Assembly (NCBI GenBank): GCA_022695795.1
Contig: MU404088.1
Coordinates: 211,459 to 275,458, forward strand
Length of the DNA: 64,000 nt
Direction of reading: 5' to 3'
Origin: Biscogniauxia marginata
Lineage: Eukaryota; Ascomycota; Sordariomycetes; Xylariales; Xylariaceae
Part shown: positions 1 to 11,655 of the stretch, piece by piece
Numbering within the stretch: the stretch's first letter is position 1
Layout of the letters: each line of letters opens with the position of its first letter
Position numbers and translations under genes: made by a program
The notes under the pieces: generated by a model
The model's database searches: none
Seen by the model: only the letters and a program-made list of their open reading frames with translations
What the model was told of the DNA's origin: nothing

Positions 1-39
1 TGAACTGAGCTTTCACTTGAATTAACAAGCCAGGCTACA

Positions 40-1557
40 ATGGACGAATTTGAAAGAGAGAAATACGAGGCAAAATCTGCCCAGTTGCGTACTGACCTGA
101 AGCGCTTTGAGGCCGACTGGGCACAACGTAACGATGGCAAGAAACCAAGCCGTGACGACATCAAGAACAACCCAGAGATCGGTATGCAACCTGTCGCTGC
201 TTAGCATTGAATCAGTTCGGTAGACTGACACCTGCAATTAATCATAGCCCAGAAGTACAAGAAATACAACCAGGTCCGAGATATTCTATCCGGAAAGCTC
301 CCCCCCAACCCCAAGGAACCATCCAAAGCACGGAAGCGCAAATCGGACGAAGATCTAGCCCAGACTCCATCGAAGCGAACAAGAGCAGCCCAAACACCTT
401 CCAAAAACCGTTACCAAAATCCCGAAGACAACACCATCCAGACACCATCCTCACGAAAGTTGTTTAGCCCAGCTGTGCCTACTTCAATTGGACCGACTCC
501 CCAGAGGGATGGCCGCATTCTAGGTTTATTCGATCTGCTAGAGGAGAATGATGAAAACACGCCTTCCAAGTCTAAAGATGGCGAGTCATCGGGAAAGGAC
601 GACAAAATCCAAGCTACTCCAAGCAAGAGGTCGGCCAGCGAGATGGAGGAGGAGGTCAAGTTGGGACGAACGCCAATGTCCTCGAGCAAACGCATCATGC
701 TAGACACATTCATGACGCCTCTGAAGAACCGAGATGGTAACGCGGGTGGTGCCAAGACACCCAGTTCCGTTAGCAAGCTGCAATTCTCTACCCCATCGTT
801 CTTACGTAGGGCACCGTTACCTGCGGTAGACGAGAATGGCCAGTATGTTGCGCCTGCGCCACTACGTCTTCCTCGCAAGCCTTTAGGACGTAGCCTGAGT
901 AGCGTCGTGGCAGGTCTGCGGAAATTGGAAGAAGAGGCACACGATGATGACTTGGAGGCATTGCGCGAGGCAGAGAACGAGACAGACATGTCAAAACCGA
1001 CGAAACCTACTGCAAAGCCGAAAGATGACGTGCTGGAGCCAGACAGTCAGGCGCAGCAACTGCTCGGTGGGTTTGATGATGAAGGGCTTTACGATAGTCA
1101 GGAAGAAGAGCAACGAGGACGTGATGGACAACCTCTTAAGGTTTACAAAAAGAAAGGACAGAAACGCACAACTCGACGGGTCAACATGCGTCCCACGAGA
1201 AGCAAGCGGCCTCAGAAGTCGCTCGAGGAGCAACCTAGGGAGGACGATGATGATGATGTCGTGCCTGAGACCCAATTCGATGCTACCAAGCCCGACATCG
1301 AACCGTTGGATCTGGGCTCAGAATCGGAATTCAATGAAGATGGAGAAGACGACGATGAAGCTGAGACGAAACCTAAACCCAAGAAGCCGGCCCCTAAGGA
1401 GAAAAAGGAGAAAAAGGAGAAAAAGGAAGGCAAGATCAAGAAGGCAGCGAGAAAGGTTAATGAACTAGCTCATGCGAACTTCAAGCGGTTGAAGCTTAAG
1501 AACAATGGAGCAAAGGGAGGGCCTGGCTTTGGTAGCAGATTTCGGCGACGGAGATGA
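40..1557 (+). CDS. sld2: DNA replication regulator Sld2 (DRC1 family)
   Basis: Sld2 is phosphorylated by CDK and then binds Dpb11, helping to load the CMG helicase and polymerase epsilon at origins. I place two exons, 40-181 and 248-1557, with an intron of 66 bases (donor gtatgc, acceptor atcatag), giving 483 residues. The first ATG at 40 opens the conserved N-terminal segment with QLRTDLKRFEADWAQ, and exon 2 continues with an acidic and Ser/Thr-Pro-rich middle. The motif GPTPQRDGRILGLFDLL at about residue 140 is the family hallmark, and many TP/SP dipeptides are potential CDK sites. The C-terminus is a Lys/Arg-rich tail. There is no sign of damage. It is a conserved housekeeping gene, in contrast with the accessory DNA that follows. 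The family call is strong; the splice site is inferred. Confidence 0.9.
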
Positions 1558-1755
1558 TTGCCCTCTTCCTTTTTGGTGGATAGTCATTACCATCAACCCA
1601 TACCCGCGCTTTCGCTGTCTGTGAAACAATACGGGAGAAGCCAGTTCTTACTATTCCATCGTGTTTTCTAGTACTTAGAGTGCAAAAAGAAGTTTTAGGA
1701 AACATCCCCTGAATAAGTCTCGTATTGTCATGCAAAAACTGTCTTAATTAATCTA

Positions 1756-2640
1756 TTAATCTAGTTCTAGTAATTCGATATCCAACCGACATCTCTGTGC
1801 ATCGACTCCTAGTGCCTTGCAAGCAAATCTGATGACACGCCTAGGATAGGACAAGACACGAACTGTCGACGCCCAGAAATAGAAACACACGAAACACCAA
1901 CTGATCTCGCACAGCAGCCTCGTGAGCTCCACCAAATCATCCAGGCGCCCCGGGACGACTCCCCAGCGGTCAGGGGGGCCTCTACATGCTGCCTCACAAA
2001 TCACCGCATCCCCATGACACACGAACATGCGCACCTTGCGCAGACTGGGGTGCCTGGGCCCCTTGCCGCCGTCCCCGGCCCTCGCGACCAGCACCTCGGC
2101 CCACCAGGCGCACACGGCGTCGCCCCACCACCAGGGGGTGGCGGCGAGCCACTGCCAGCGGTCGGGGACGAGGGCGCCGAAGGCCCACCGCGCGAGCGCG
2201 TAGAAGAGCCACTCGGCCTCCCACCAGCACATGAGGAACAGGTTCTCGGCGACGCGCTCGAGCAGCTCGGCGAGCGGCAGCGCGCGCGCGCCCCGCGGCG
2301 CGTCCACCTCGGCCTCGACCAGCTTGCGCCCCAGGATCTCCCGGAACGACCGCGGCCGCGCCCCCGCCGGGTCCGGCCGGAACGCGCTGCTCCCGAACTG
2401 CGACACCCGGTCGTGCCGCTCCGCGCGGATGCGCGCGCGCAGCCAGCGCAGGCGGCGGAGCGGCGAGCACAGCCAGCTCGGCAAACGGGCCGTCATGGTG
2501 GTGCTGGTGCTGGTGCGGGCGGGCGAGCTTGGGGGTTTCGGGGTGGAGGTCCAGGGCCGGGGGTCCGCTGTTCCAACTACTGCCGTGGCTGCGACGATGG
2601 CTCGCGCGCGGTCGAAGGGCCTACGCAGGAGCGAGGCCAT
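1756..2640 (-). CDS. Hypothetical Trp-rich protein
   Basis: This is an uninterrupted minus-strand ORF of 294 residues if started at the ATG at 2640; an in-frame non-ATG extension reaches 2739. I do not recognise a family. The N-terminal third is Arg/Ser/Thr/Pro-rich. The centre is unusually rich in Trp, with stretches such as MCWWEAEWLFYALARW and TPWWWGDAVCAWW. The C-terminus ends in a short acidic and hydrophobic tail. GC is very high (about 2000-2560), far above the flanks, and long ORFs exist on the opposite strand in the same block (2014-2709, 2231-2728), so part of its openness may come from composition alone. It is convergent with the Sld2 gene. An ATG further in (MTARLPSW) is another possible start. 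Treat it as a possible gene. Confidence 0.45.
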   Translation of the reverse strand: MASLLRRPFDRARAIVAATAVVGTADPRPWTSTPKPPSSPARTSTSTTMTARLPSWLCSPLRRLRWLRARIRAERHDRVSQFGSSAFRPDPAGARPRSFREILGRKLVEAEVDAPRGARALPLAELLERVAENLFLMCWWEAEWLFYALARWAFGALVPDRWQWLAATPWWWGDAVCAWWAEVLVARAGDGGKGPRHPSLRKVRMFVCHGDAVICEAACRGPPDRWGVVPGRLDDLVELTRLLCEISWCFVCFYFWASTVRVLSYPRRVIRFACKALGVDAQRCRLDIELLELD

Positions 2641-2740
2641 CAGGCGGGCGGGCGGGCGGGCAGAAGGTTCGGTCGGGAGGTATGGGATTTGCCCGTCACA
2701 CGGGCTTAACTCGAAACACGTTCGGTAGTATGTTATCACG

Positions 2741-3604
2741 GGATTTTGAATTTGGTGGCGGGTTTGTCTGTTAACCTCGTGGCGAAAGCTACCTAATCAA
2801 TCAACCTCGGTTACCTAGGGGCCGCAGCAGCAGACGAGGGTTTGCCCATTTCAACTTTTCCCCGTAACCCGCCTGGATCATTTCCAACCAACACCGTTGT
2901 AAATGCGCGGGGTTTTTTTTTGGCTTCGCTGGCGCGCTGCTGTTGTTGTTGCCGAGGAGCTGAATACAGGAGGGGATCGGGTCGGATTAGTTCCATGGTT
3001 TTTTGTTTGATATTCCCGCGAGGGCTTGAATCCTAATGATTTTATCCCCGTGTACGTAAACATTTGTGGATTCTTGGGAATCGTCTCCACTTGTTCTCAC
3101 ACCCAACAAATCAGGGCAATTACTTCATTGATGAAACTTGTTGTCAATCCAAGAAACTACGAGATATGTATAAAAACGTTGTAAATTTATTTGTAATTTA
3201 TAAATCGTATATACTCGTTAATTTATATGACATGTTTTATTAAACTTATTAAGTAAAATTTAAAAATAAATAAAAATCAAATAAACCTTTTTATTTTACT
3301 TTTAATTAAATTAAATAATAATAATTATTTAATATATAATATTTTTATAATTTAAATATATATATTTAATAGATATTAATTTTTTTTAAAAAACGTTTTT
3401 ATAAATTAAAAGTTTATATAAAATTTATTTATATTTTTATTTAAATAATTTAAAATTATAATTTATAAAAATATTTTTATAAATACTTAGTTTTATATTA
3501 AATATTAAATAAATATAAAATTTTATTATTATTTTTAATAATTACCTCGGTTTTAGTAGTATTATTTATAAACGAGGCTTTAATGTTATTTACCGAGTGT
3601 TTAA
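2741..3604. other. Intergenic, ending in an AT-rich RIP-like island
   Basis: No gene is visible. From 3160 to about 3600 the sequence becomes almost pure A/T with no open frame, the composition left by RIP on an old transposon. It ends sharply at the ordinary sequence after 3600. Confidence 0.6.
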
Positions 3605-4088
3605 TTATCGCGAGATGGGAGGAAAGAAGGAAGAGACATTAAAATTACATGGGTGAATCCTGCTTTTGTCCCCGCGGTTCATCGCGATATCAACCATCTC
3701 ATTAAGTGGAGCGACGGGGTGCTTGGCCCGACATTTGAGTTCGCGAGAAAGAAGCTGGAACTGCAACCTGGTATGACAGTGAAAAGCGACTTCACGCAGC
3801 CCGAGGGGACACACATGAGGCCGGGTTTGGCCAACAAAATTAAGACCGGCAGAATCAAAGCGGACCACGTAATCCAGCTTGATAATCTCGATATACCAAT
3901 GCATGTCCTGGGACTGGGCCGGCCTCGCCGCCATTTCCCAGGGCGGTGTCTAGTCAACGAACAGACAGGGAACCCTCTGGCTGGTGAGGCAACTAGCAAA
4001 CCTATGCCCACTCAAACACCCGGTGCGGCTATATTTTAACAGACGAGGATTTTGTGGCTTGCTGCTTCAGTACCGAGGACCCCAGAAA

Positions 4089-4513
4089 TAACTTATCCGA
4101 TGGACGGTGGCCGTTAAGGTGGTTCCATGGACCAAGGCGGGAGAGACGCAACTCACGACCGACCTCGCCCTGTGGTGGCTCTGTATGCTCGCGGTCTCAG
4201 ACCCTCGCAACCGTAGACTCATCCGGAAGGAAGATATGATCAGGATCCATCATTGGGATGTGTGCTGGTACGGAGACGACCGCGGCTGGGTGCGTCGTCA
4301 CCATTACTCCCTCTTGGAGGAGCCCACCGAGCCGCCCACTCCCCCGGCCACGCCGAGGGCGTTGCTGCCACCTTTAGTGCGGAAGCGGACATCAACGCGG
4401 ATCCTGCCTTCGACTTCGTCGCGGATCCCATCCTGGCTCTCCTTCAGGAATCCAACGCCCACTGGGACGGCTTGCCCGATTTCAATGTCCTTCCTGGGCC
4501 AAATCAAATCTAG
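4089..4513 (+). pseudogene. Unrecognised broken gene remnant
   Basis: Two overlapping plus-strand frames look protein-like. The frame from about 4092 to 4350 reads through DVCWYGDDRGWVRRHHY to TEPPTPPATP with no ATG near its beginning. A different frame then reads EGVAATFSAEADINADP and ends at 4513 with LPGPNQI. The jump between them fits a frameshift in a formerly single gene. A further open stretch, 3653-4039 (128 residues), lies just upstream, but an equally long ORF lies opposite it, so I cannot tell which strand coded. No family is recognised. Low confidence. Confidence 0.25.
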
Positions 4514-4846
4514 GAGATCCGCCGGATCATAGGCTCCCAGTCGATGCTGTGCGCTAGGCTTGTCGACTTTACGAATGGCATGGGCCTAGGCGCACGGGTC
4601 GGCAGAACCACTGGTTCCTGGTAGTCATCCAAGTGAAGAATTTCAGTGTCTATAGGTTTTATCCCCATGCTGTGTGCAGCCGCTAGAAAGGTCGCCATCG
4701 AGTCTTTCATTATGATGCTTTGCTACGAGGTCGAGTACATAGGCACCTATACGTCAAATGTGTCGCTCTCGAATGAAAGCGTGCTTCAGATCCGTAGACT
4801 GTGCCAGTAAAAAGAAGGCATACCTAATCGACAGGCGCCACAGTCT

Positions 4847-4905
4847 TGTTGATTTTAGGGAAAATGTGTTATGCGCCTTAGCTTAGTGAGGCTTATATTT
4901 TAACA
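4847..4905 (+). repeat. 59-bp LTR-like dispersed repeat, copy 1
   Basis: The element begins TGTTGATTTTAGG and ends TATATTTTAACA, so it has the TG..CA ends of an LTR. The core CCTTAGCTTAGTGAGGCTTA is shared with 36024-36083 and 53968-54026, all in the same orientation. The flanking five bases are agtct on the left and aatct on the right, a near-perfect 5-bp target duplication with one transition. A short hairpin (GCCT..AGGC) lies inside. Confidence 0.6.
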
Positions 4906-5317
4906 AATCTTTTGAACACCGTACTCGAAAGTTACTACTAGATCCTGGAAAGAGACATGGAGCCTCATTCTGGATAGTTGGAGTCTTACTAAACGGGCCT
5001 CAATAACCACCATCAGCAGCTGAAGCCCGAGCAGATCAAGATCACGACGCTGGCAAAACAAGTGTAGGGGGCGTGGAACGCTCGGCGCATAGCTAAGCAG
5101 TTGCTAGTGCTTGAGGATGACTGGAGCAGATCATTCAGGCTTTCCCTAGGGCCTAGCAGATTCGAGGGCATGTCACATGCTCGGCAAGTCGAGCCTTACT
5201 TGGGCTGCCAGTCAGAATCGCCACACCCAAGCTCGAGTCACTGATGCGCTCTTGTCTGTTTCGGCACACCTCTCTCGCTTGCAGATCATCAGTTTGAACC
5301 AGCGCAATCGATTTGCT

Positions 5318-6529
5318 TCATTTAATATCCTTGCCGCAGTCCTTCACTGGAAACAGGTAACCGCCCTTACAATCCCACTCTAAGAAGTGGGGGAATGCGA
5401 GAGTACTTGATCCGACACTATCAGCCCATTCCTCATCCTCTTCCTTACATTGATAGTGCCACATATCTGGAGGGGCTGTCAGCTTTCGCAAAATATCTTT
5501 CGACTCCCTGCTACAAACAGATTGGCACGCAACAGCCTTGGATATCCATCCCGCATGCCTTCTCTGCGAAGTTGGTAGTGCATTGGCTCCCCCAATAACC
5601 CGATTTGCCGTCCAGCGGTATCTCCTTGGGTCAACAAAAGTATAGAGAGTTCTTTCGGCTGCCCTGCCACCTCTCAAATTATACCGTGCCTTGCGGGAGC
5701 GGCCCCGACCCCCGGGAAAGGCCTCGATGGATAGACGACCCCTGTCACGTCCATAATCGAAATTCCGTGAGCGGATCGCGGAGTCGAATGCTAGATAGTC
5801 GTTAATGCAATGCGCAAAAGTTTGCTTTTTCGTAGCCTGAATCATCGTGGGGCTAAGGTGTGGGTTTAGCTCTGGATTCGTAATGAAATGGGGTAATGTG
5901 ATAGCTGTGCTGAAGTCGCCCAGTTTGCTATCAATTACCTGCCGGGTCGCAACGTCGATCTCTATGATACCGAGTTTTTGTACCTTGATAACGCTCCGAA
6001 GTAACTGGCGCGCCAGCCCCTGCTGAACAATATCGCCCTGATCCTCATCGATACTTCTTCCAAAGGCTTTCACAATACATCTGAACGGTGGGGGTCTGCC
6101 ATTCTTGCCGGGATAGAGCAGGCGCTGCTCTTCTTCATCGATGTATCCGGACTCGTTTATGTCCCCGTTGAAGGACCATTTGTCAAGGTTGAACTGAGTC
6201 ATCATAGCGCGCTCGTGATCCTCGTCCAGCAGCACATAGCCAAAACATCGAACCGCTAGTTCCTCGCACCCAGCCTCCTGGAGACGGCCGAAGGCGCGTC
6301 ACTCAGCATTGAACGGCTCCATGTAGTTGTATAGGGCGCTGATTCCTCCAGGATTCTCGCGGTTGATAAACTCCCCAAAGCCGAGCCAATTAAAATCATA
6401 TATCCATCGAAACTTTTCGAATTCATTCAGCGACTTATTTGTAAGAAAGTCGAACGGCCCTAACTTTGGGTCAGGGCATTGTGGCAAGGGCCCCAAATCG
6501 GCAGCACACTCAGGCCAGTCGGGATACAT
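5318..6529 (-). pseudogene. FTA2-family (Sim4 complex FTA2-like) protein, interrupted
   Basis: One minus-strand frame of 404 codons runs from the ATG at 6529 to a stop at 5318, broken by a TGA at 6299-6301. It starts MYPDWPECAADLGPLPQ, typical of the expanded fungal FTA2 (PF13095) family, which is related to protein kinases. Before the stop it reads YNYMEPFNAE and after it RAFGRLQEAGCEELAVRCFGY, which is continuous family sequence, so the TGA interrupts a once-intact gene (CGA to TGA is the simplest route). A kinase-like glycine-rich and lysine segment expected between FDFLTNKSLN and the FW-type WIYDFNWLGFGEF seems deleted. Later residues include IGDFS-like LGDFSTAITLPHF. In filamentous fungi most such paralogues have no proven kinetochore role. 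The family call rests on recalled motifs. Confidence 0.6.
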
Positions 6530-7609
6530 TGCAGATGCGAATAGCCAAATACGCGCGGAGAGAAATCAGGAGTAGTGAAAGATTCGAGACTGGAGATTTC
6601 AGCTGCGCCAAGGCGCTCACCCTGGGAAACCTGGCCATTTATGTAGTTTGGACTTGGGTAGAGCGAGGTGTGTTATTTGTGTACGGTTGTAGCTTGTTTG
6701 GAGTTCAGATTTACTTTAGTCAGCCAACAAGGACAGTACAAGTGGTTACCCAAGTTGGTAGGTAATAGGTACCTATGTAAAACAAAACAAAGAGATCTTG
6801 CAACAATAGCAAAGACCTTAAGAGAACCCCCCAACATACATTGCCCTCAACCGCTCCACACCAGCTGTCCACGACGAAGCTTCCCAGAGTGAAAAAAAAA
6901 AATTGAAAAAAATAGAAAAAAAATCAAAGCTGTCGAGTCTTGCGAAGACCAATAATCCACCGAAGCAGCGCGCAAAAATGACACGCCTGGCTACGGCACC
7001 TGTGCAGCTGCGCCGGTTGTGAAGCCAAGCGGTCGTGGACTTCCATATAGTCAGACTCATCCAAAAAGGTGTTTCCAAGTCCTTTTATAAGGGGAACAAG
7101 GTACTGGGATAAGTTATCTGGCATGCTAGACCGCAGAGACTCTTCGAAGTCTACGACGAATCAGGGTCAGCTGCCCCGAGACTTTTCACTTCAACTAGGA
7201 TGAGCTTCGAATATAATTTATTTTTACACGCTAACTTTTCTTCATTCTTTTTATATGATAGCTAGGTATTATCAAGTATAATCATATGGATTTTTTTTAA
7301 AAAGGAAAAACGGGTTGATTTTGTATTTTGATAATCACGAGAGATTGAAAGATTAAAAACAATGTTGTGGACGAGTTGCATGGCGGAGGGCTCGTTCTAA
7401 TAAATGGCAGAGTCAATGGAATCGATCGTAATATCGGCTACCATCTTGTTGAGACGTCGGCCACACGCTCTAGTTAGACAGGGAAATCTAGTACAAAGGT
7501 TCGGGAGGTAGAAGGAGCAGCGGCATCGAAAAAGATAAGTTAAGATATTCGATAGTCAGCCGCGGACCACAGAGCTATAGGTCTAGTGTCATTCATGTCT
7601 ATAGATAAA
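6530..7609. other. Intergenic, nothing supported
   Basis: Only short ORFs occur on both strands, none with recognisable motifs. There is an A-rich run near 6893-6926, and the sequence grows AT-richer around 7200-7350. Confidence 0.5.
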
Positions 7610-8983
7610 TCACCTAGCCTGATAGTCTCGCATCTTTCTAACTGCGTCTTCCTTGTGTATCGTCATGTCCAGCATGTGGATGAATCCCCATCTAGATGCC
7701 AGCGCTTGTTTTATTTCATGTGCGTCCAGCGCAACATCGGGATTCTGTCCACACATTATCTGCCCGGTCCCGCGGCTCGAGTCTATGATTTGTTGGCACC
7801 TAGGTCTCCTCACGGCATCAAAAGCTTGAAAAGCCGCGTCGATATCAGTGGCGGAAGACAGTTCGCTTAGAAGGGCCCCGAGGATCATGGCGTCTTCGAT
7901 AGCCTGTCCTGCCCCGGCCCCCTGCCAAGGGGTCATGGCGTGAGCTGCGTCGCCGACGATACAGATACGCCCGTTGGCATATGTGGATGTTGCCTTGTGC
8001 TCCAATGCAGAGTACCCTTCTGGGCGTGGCTGGTCGATCAATAGCTAGAATATTGTCAGTTCGGTTCATTTAGTCGGGTGCCAGATCATACGTCTATCAT
8101 CTTCTTAGCGATCGGGCCGTCGAGCCAGCTCTTTAGCTTTTCTTCCAGGAATGGCCTTGTCAAAGTATGGATACGATTTGGTGGCGAATGATCCTCGACC
8201 CCTGACATAACGCATTGCACCATCGTTTTGTTTTCCAGGACGTCGTGTAAGAAGTAAGCTCCATCACCAACCCATCCGTATTGTCTATCCAGCTCGAAGT
8301 ATTCATTGCCAATAGTGGCCGTAGCTCTATCGTAGGGAATCAGGTTCCTACAGTCCCAAAAGCCGCTCGGCGTCGCCGTCCATTCGTTGCTTGGAACAAC
8401 GTGCTTACGGACGGTACTGAACACGCCATCTGCACCGATTACCGCATCGAACTTCTCTACTTGATCATCGTGGAATGTGATGCTTACGCCGTCCGAGATG
8501 CATTGGATAGAAGCTACCTTTTTATTCGCGTGGAGGACTTCCCGAGGCAACGGAGCCAACAGTTCCCTTAGAAGAGAAGCCCGGTGAATGACGAGCCCCG
8601 GCTCGGCGACTAGAGATGGGTCTTCATCTCCAACGTCACAGACAAACGTGCCGGCCTGGGGGCCCGAGCCCTGTATTGCAATTAATGTCACTGGCCACAG
8701 CGTTAAGTAGTGGTTTTTAGCCTCTGCTTACAATCATAACACGCGATGAGCGCATGGGCACAGCCCCAGCTTTGTTCAACAGCTCCATAGCCGAAGGGAT
8801 GAACTGCCGTAAAGCGCGTTGTGCATTGCGTGAAAGTCCAATTGCGGCGCCGCGCTCGGAAAACTCGGGTGCAGATTCGAAGACCTTGATCTGGAGCCGC
8901 GGGATCCGAACGAGGGCGTTTGCCAAAGACGCACCAGCCAGGCCACCGCCAATGATGGCTATGTGAATCGAGTCAGTCGCCAT
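7610..8983 (-). CDS. FAD-dependent monooxygenase, salicylate hydroxylase-like
   Basis: Exons are complement(7610-8044, 8092-8670, 8732-8983), giving 421 residues. Introns of 47 and 61 bases have donors gtatga and gtaagc. The enzyme family uses FAD and NAD(P)H to hydroxylate aromatic or related substrates. Residues 11-17 (IGGGLAG) form the dinucleotide-binding GxGxxG. The middle exon carries the second FAD/NAD(P)H motif (VIGADGVFSTVR), and the last exon carries GDAAHAMTPWQGAGAGQAIED, the ribose-binding GD motif. All three motifs look intact, the length is normal, and there are no breaks. Accepting the in-frame acceptor at 8671 makes residues MI join directly to GSGPQAGTF. It lies 1.1 kb from a UstYa-family gene on the same strand; flavin monooxygenases are common tailoring enzymes in such loci, so a shared pathway is possible but not shown. 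Confidence 0.88.
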
Positions 8984-10127
8984 TACGGCTATGAAAACAT
9001 ATGAGGATTTTCCTTCGGTGAGGGTAATGAGACTTTGGAGTCTGCTTCGGCTTCACTTGTCGCAGACAGTGCGCAGAGGAACACTTCTCTATGTCCAAGC
9101 TGTGGCAAGGCTGGATCGAAGTTCTATCTCTGGAAGTGTGTGCGTGATATGTGATACCATCCTAATTTGTTTCGTGCAACCTCAACACGGTGCGGCATTT
9201 TTGTTGCCACTGGCACATATCATCGCTCCTCACTGTCATGTAACATATATGTTATTCAAGTCCAACAGAGTGCATGTATAACGTTGGATCCAAGCGTCCT
9301 CTACCACTCGACCGGAAGTAGGAACCTGATAGGTCATGAAACTATTTATAGAGCATCGGGAGTAGAGGGTTGCATCCTGTCAATTACGAGGTCCGGCAAC
9401 CAATCGGGTTGACCATATGGCAGATCCACGTCGGCCGTTAGAACTTGTACTAGGGTTGCGGCTCTGTTGCAGCCCTGAACCAAAACCAGCAGTACGAGGT
9501 AACTGAGCACAACATGCTGACTACAGAACATAGTAAGTGAATTATTTCGAGGTCGGTATGATAGGTATCTTCTATTAATAGAAGAAATACGAAACCCATT
9601 GACAGAAGTATGCAACACGGGTGGTAGCGTGAGAGGCCTAGGCCGACTACGACCTCGCGCACAAGGCTGGCCAGGCAGGCTTCTGCAAGTCATATATACT
9701 ATTTGGGTGCGGTTCACCACAAGGTTCGGCACTTGTTTGATTCGTCCAATACCGAGATCGATTGATGCGGTAATTGGTGTAGTCTGGTGACTCCAACCGG
9801 CTTAACACGTCATTTTCAAAACACTCTCGAGTTGTAATCTAATTATCGGATTCATTGGTGGAATCATATCATAATGCGAGGAGTATGGCACCTATATTTT
9901 CGCAGTCTCCTACTCACGGTAGTCCCAAAATGCGGCAAGTTCGAGTGAAATAGAAAGAATTGTTTCCAAATGAGAAACAACAAGCAAAAGGCTTCTTGAC
10001 TAAGTGTAAGAGCGTAGATACGGAGGCACCATGTTGCCATATGAAAGATAGCTTGCGATTACCACCCTCGATTCCCTTGGTATCCATACTTGAGGCTACC
10101 TTAAGCCATACTATTTTAGTTATAGTA
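8984..10127. other. Intergenic between monooxygenase and UstYa gene
   Basis: No convincing coding frame is present. The region holds the promoter of the monooxygenase and the 3' side of the UstYa-type gene. I see no repeat or RNA gene. Confidence 0.5.
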
Positions 10128-11123
10128 CTACAGTACAGACTTCTTTGCCGATGGCCTAGCGAGGGAGGGATTGAGAGGCACCATTCTAGACCGACTCCAT
10201 TCCTCGATCGAGCTCCATTTCACACAGGCCATCTTGGAATTAGATTGTGCTGTTGGAGAATCCGCTGACGAGTTGAACCATGCAAAAGAACGCAAAGCAG
10301 TATTGCCATGGCACATAACGATATGTCGAAGAGCCTCTAGGCAATGATCTTAGAGTAGTCAGTAAGGAATGGAGTAATGGTTCCTTTGATAGGGGTAGTG
10401 TGCCAGCTGCTTTTGGGATGGCAAGTACCTAGATGATGTTGCAAATAGTCTTCCTGGACTTGCGTAAGATGCGGGTAGTATCTTTCTTTGGATAGATAAA
10501 AACGCAGTTGTCGCTACAGCATAGCATTAGACATGTCTCCTGTGCTGATAAAATCATTGAAAAGCTTACCACACAGTGAAGTTCATGATATACGCCCAGA
10601 GTGGCGACATATCCACCATCACTCAGCTCGGCGATATGTTCGAACGATTCTCCAGCTTGTTCCAGTTCCTCATATGTCACCTTGAAGAAAGAAGCTGCGA
10701 GATCGTAAGCTTCGATAACGAATTGTGAATAATCGCCTACATTTGACCAGTTCATCCCAAGCTTGGTCCTGCTCTGGCGTAGGCGGGCCTGAATAGTTGC
10801 TGTAAGTGTGTTCTGACGCGTATTCTTGTTGAAGCTCGTATTCAATGTGTTGTTGGACAGGAGCTGGAAACTTGTAAGCGTCTTTTACAAGATTCAGGTA
10901 TTAGTTACGGACACCAGCTTTGTCCATCCTTAACAACATGATAACTCTTCGCAAAGTTCATAGTCCATAACATGCTAGTGAGAATGATGATAAACGTGTG
11001 AAGAGCTATGAGGTAAATTCGCATGGGAGTTAGGGCTCTTGTTACTGCTTTTTTCGTCGTAGAGGTTGTCTCGGGAGTATCAAACTCCTCGAAAAGCCGT
11101 GAGTTCTCTTCATGTCGTCCCAT
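10128..11123 (-). CDS. UstYa-family oxidase (DUF3328), RiPP/secondary-metabolite type
   Basis: I reconstruct five exons: complement(10128-10348, 10429-10513, 10570-10694, 10741-10863, 10913-11123), 254 residues, all phases consistent. UstYa proteins catalyse oxidative cyclisation or other modification of peptide precursors in fungal RiPP pathways. One membrane segment lies at residues 35-53 (RIYLIALHTFIIILTSMLW), followed by SWSPVQQHIEYE and SGPPTPEQDQAWDEL, both typical of the family. The paired HxxHC motifs are present: H148-E-L-H151-C152 (YHELHC) and H180-L-D-H183-C184 (HHLDHC). Next comes ALRHIVMCHGNTAL, the usual MC.G segment. The donor of intron 1 (gtccgt) is weak, but it is the only junction restoring the family sequence. 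The gene is divergent from a small secreted peptide gene at 11656. The family is near certain; its substrate is unknown. Confidence 0.9.
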
Positions 11124-11655
11124 TTTGTCGTTGCTTGATTCAATTTGTGTGCAAGTCGCTGTGTGGATGGACTGGCTGGCTATCACGTCAGTGAAAAGGC
11201 AGTAGGGGTTAATGACTACGGTGCCACCAAAGACAACGGATGGAAATGTAATATAGCCTTGTCTGTTATCTGCCGACTCCAAAAGGAGGCCACATATTTC
11301 TTACTTACATCACAGCCTACCGTTGGTACCACATATTTTTATATGATGGAATTCGGTCCGATGCACGAGGTATTTACAGTAGGAACAATCCAAGGGCCTA
11401 CTAACTCTATATCGTTGCAGGTAGAGTCAAGACATTGATAAAAGCTTTGGTTACATTACACCATGCACAAGGTAATGGTCGACACTACAGGGGCAGTCGG
11501 CAGCCAAAAGATCCCTTACATGGAAAACAGGCTGGCAGAGACGAGGAATATATAAAGCATTGCTTCCAAACTTCGAGGTGTTCATCTGAGCAGAGAAACT
11601 ATATCCAGATAACACTACCAAAATCACCAACAGTTACTGCAAAACTCCATCAAAG
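11124..11655. promoter_or_regulatory. Divergent promoter region, UstYa gene / small peptide gene
   Basis: These 532 bases separate the two divergent start codons. A TATA-like tatataaag at 11549-11557 lies about 100 bases before the peptide ATG at 11656. No coding frame is supported here. A shared promoter would allow co-expression. Confidence 0.45.

Noticed and set aside
2014..2728. Two long plus-strand ORFs in the GC-rich block
   Set aside because: Low-complexity Arg/Pro/Ala translations explained by GC content; the minus frame looks more protein-like.
4020..4036. Short match to the end of the 59-bp repeat (ggctatattttaaca)
   Set aside because: Only about 15 AT-rich bases match and the core is absent, so chance is likely.
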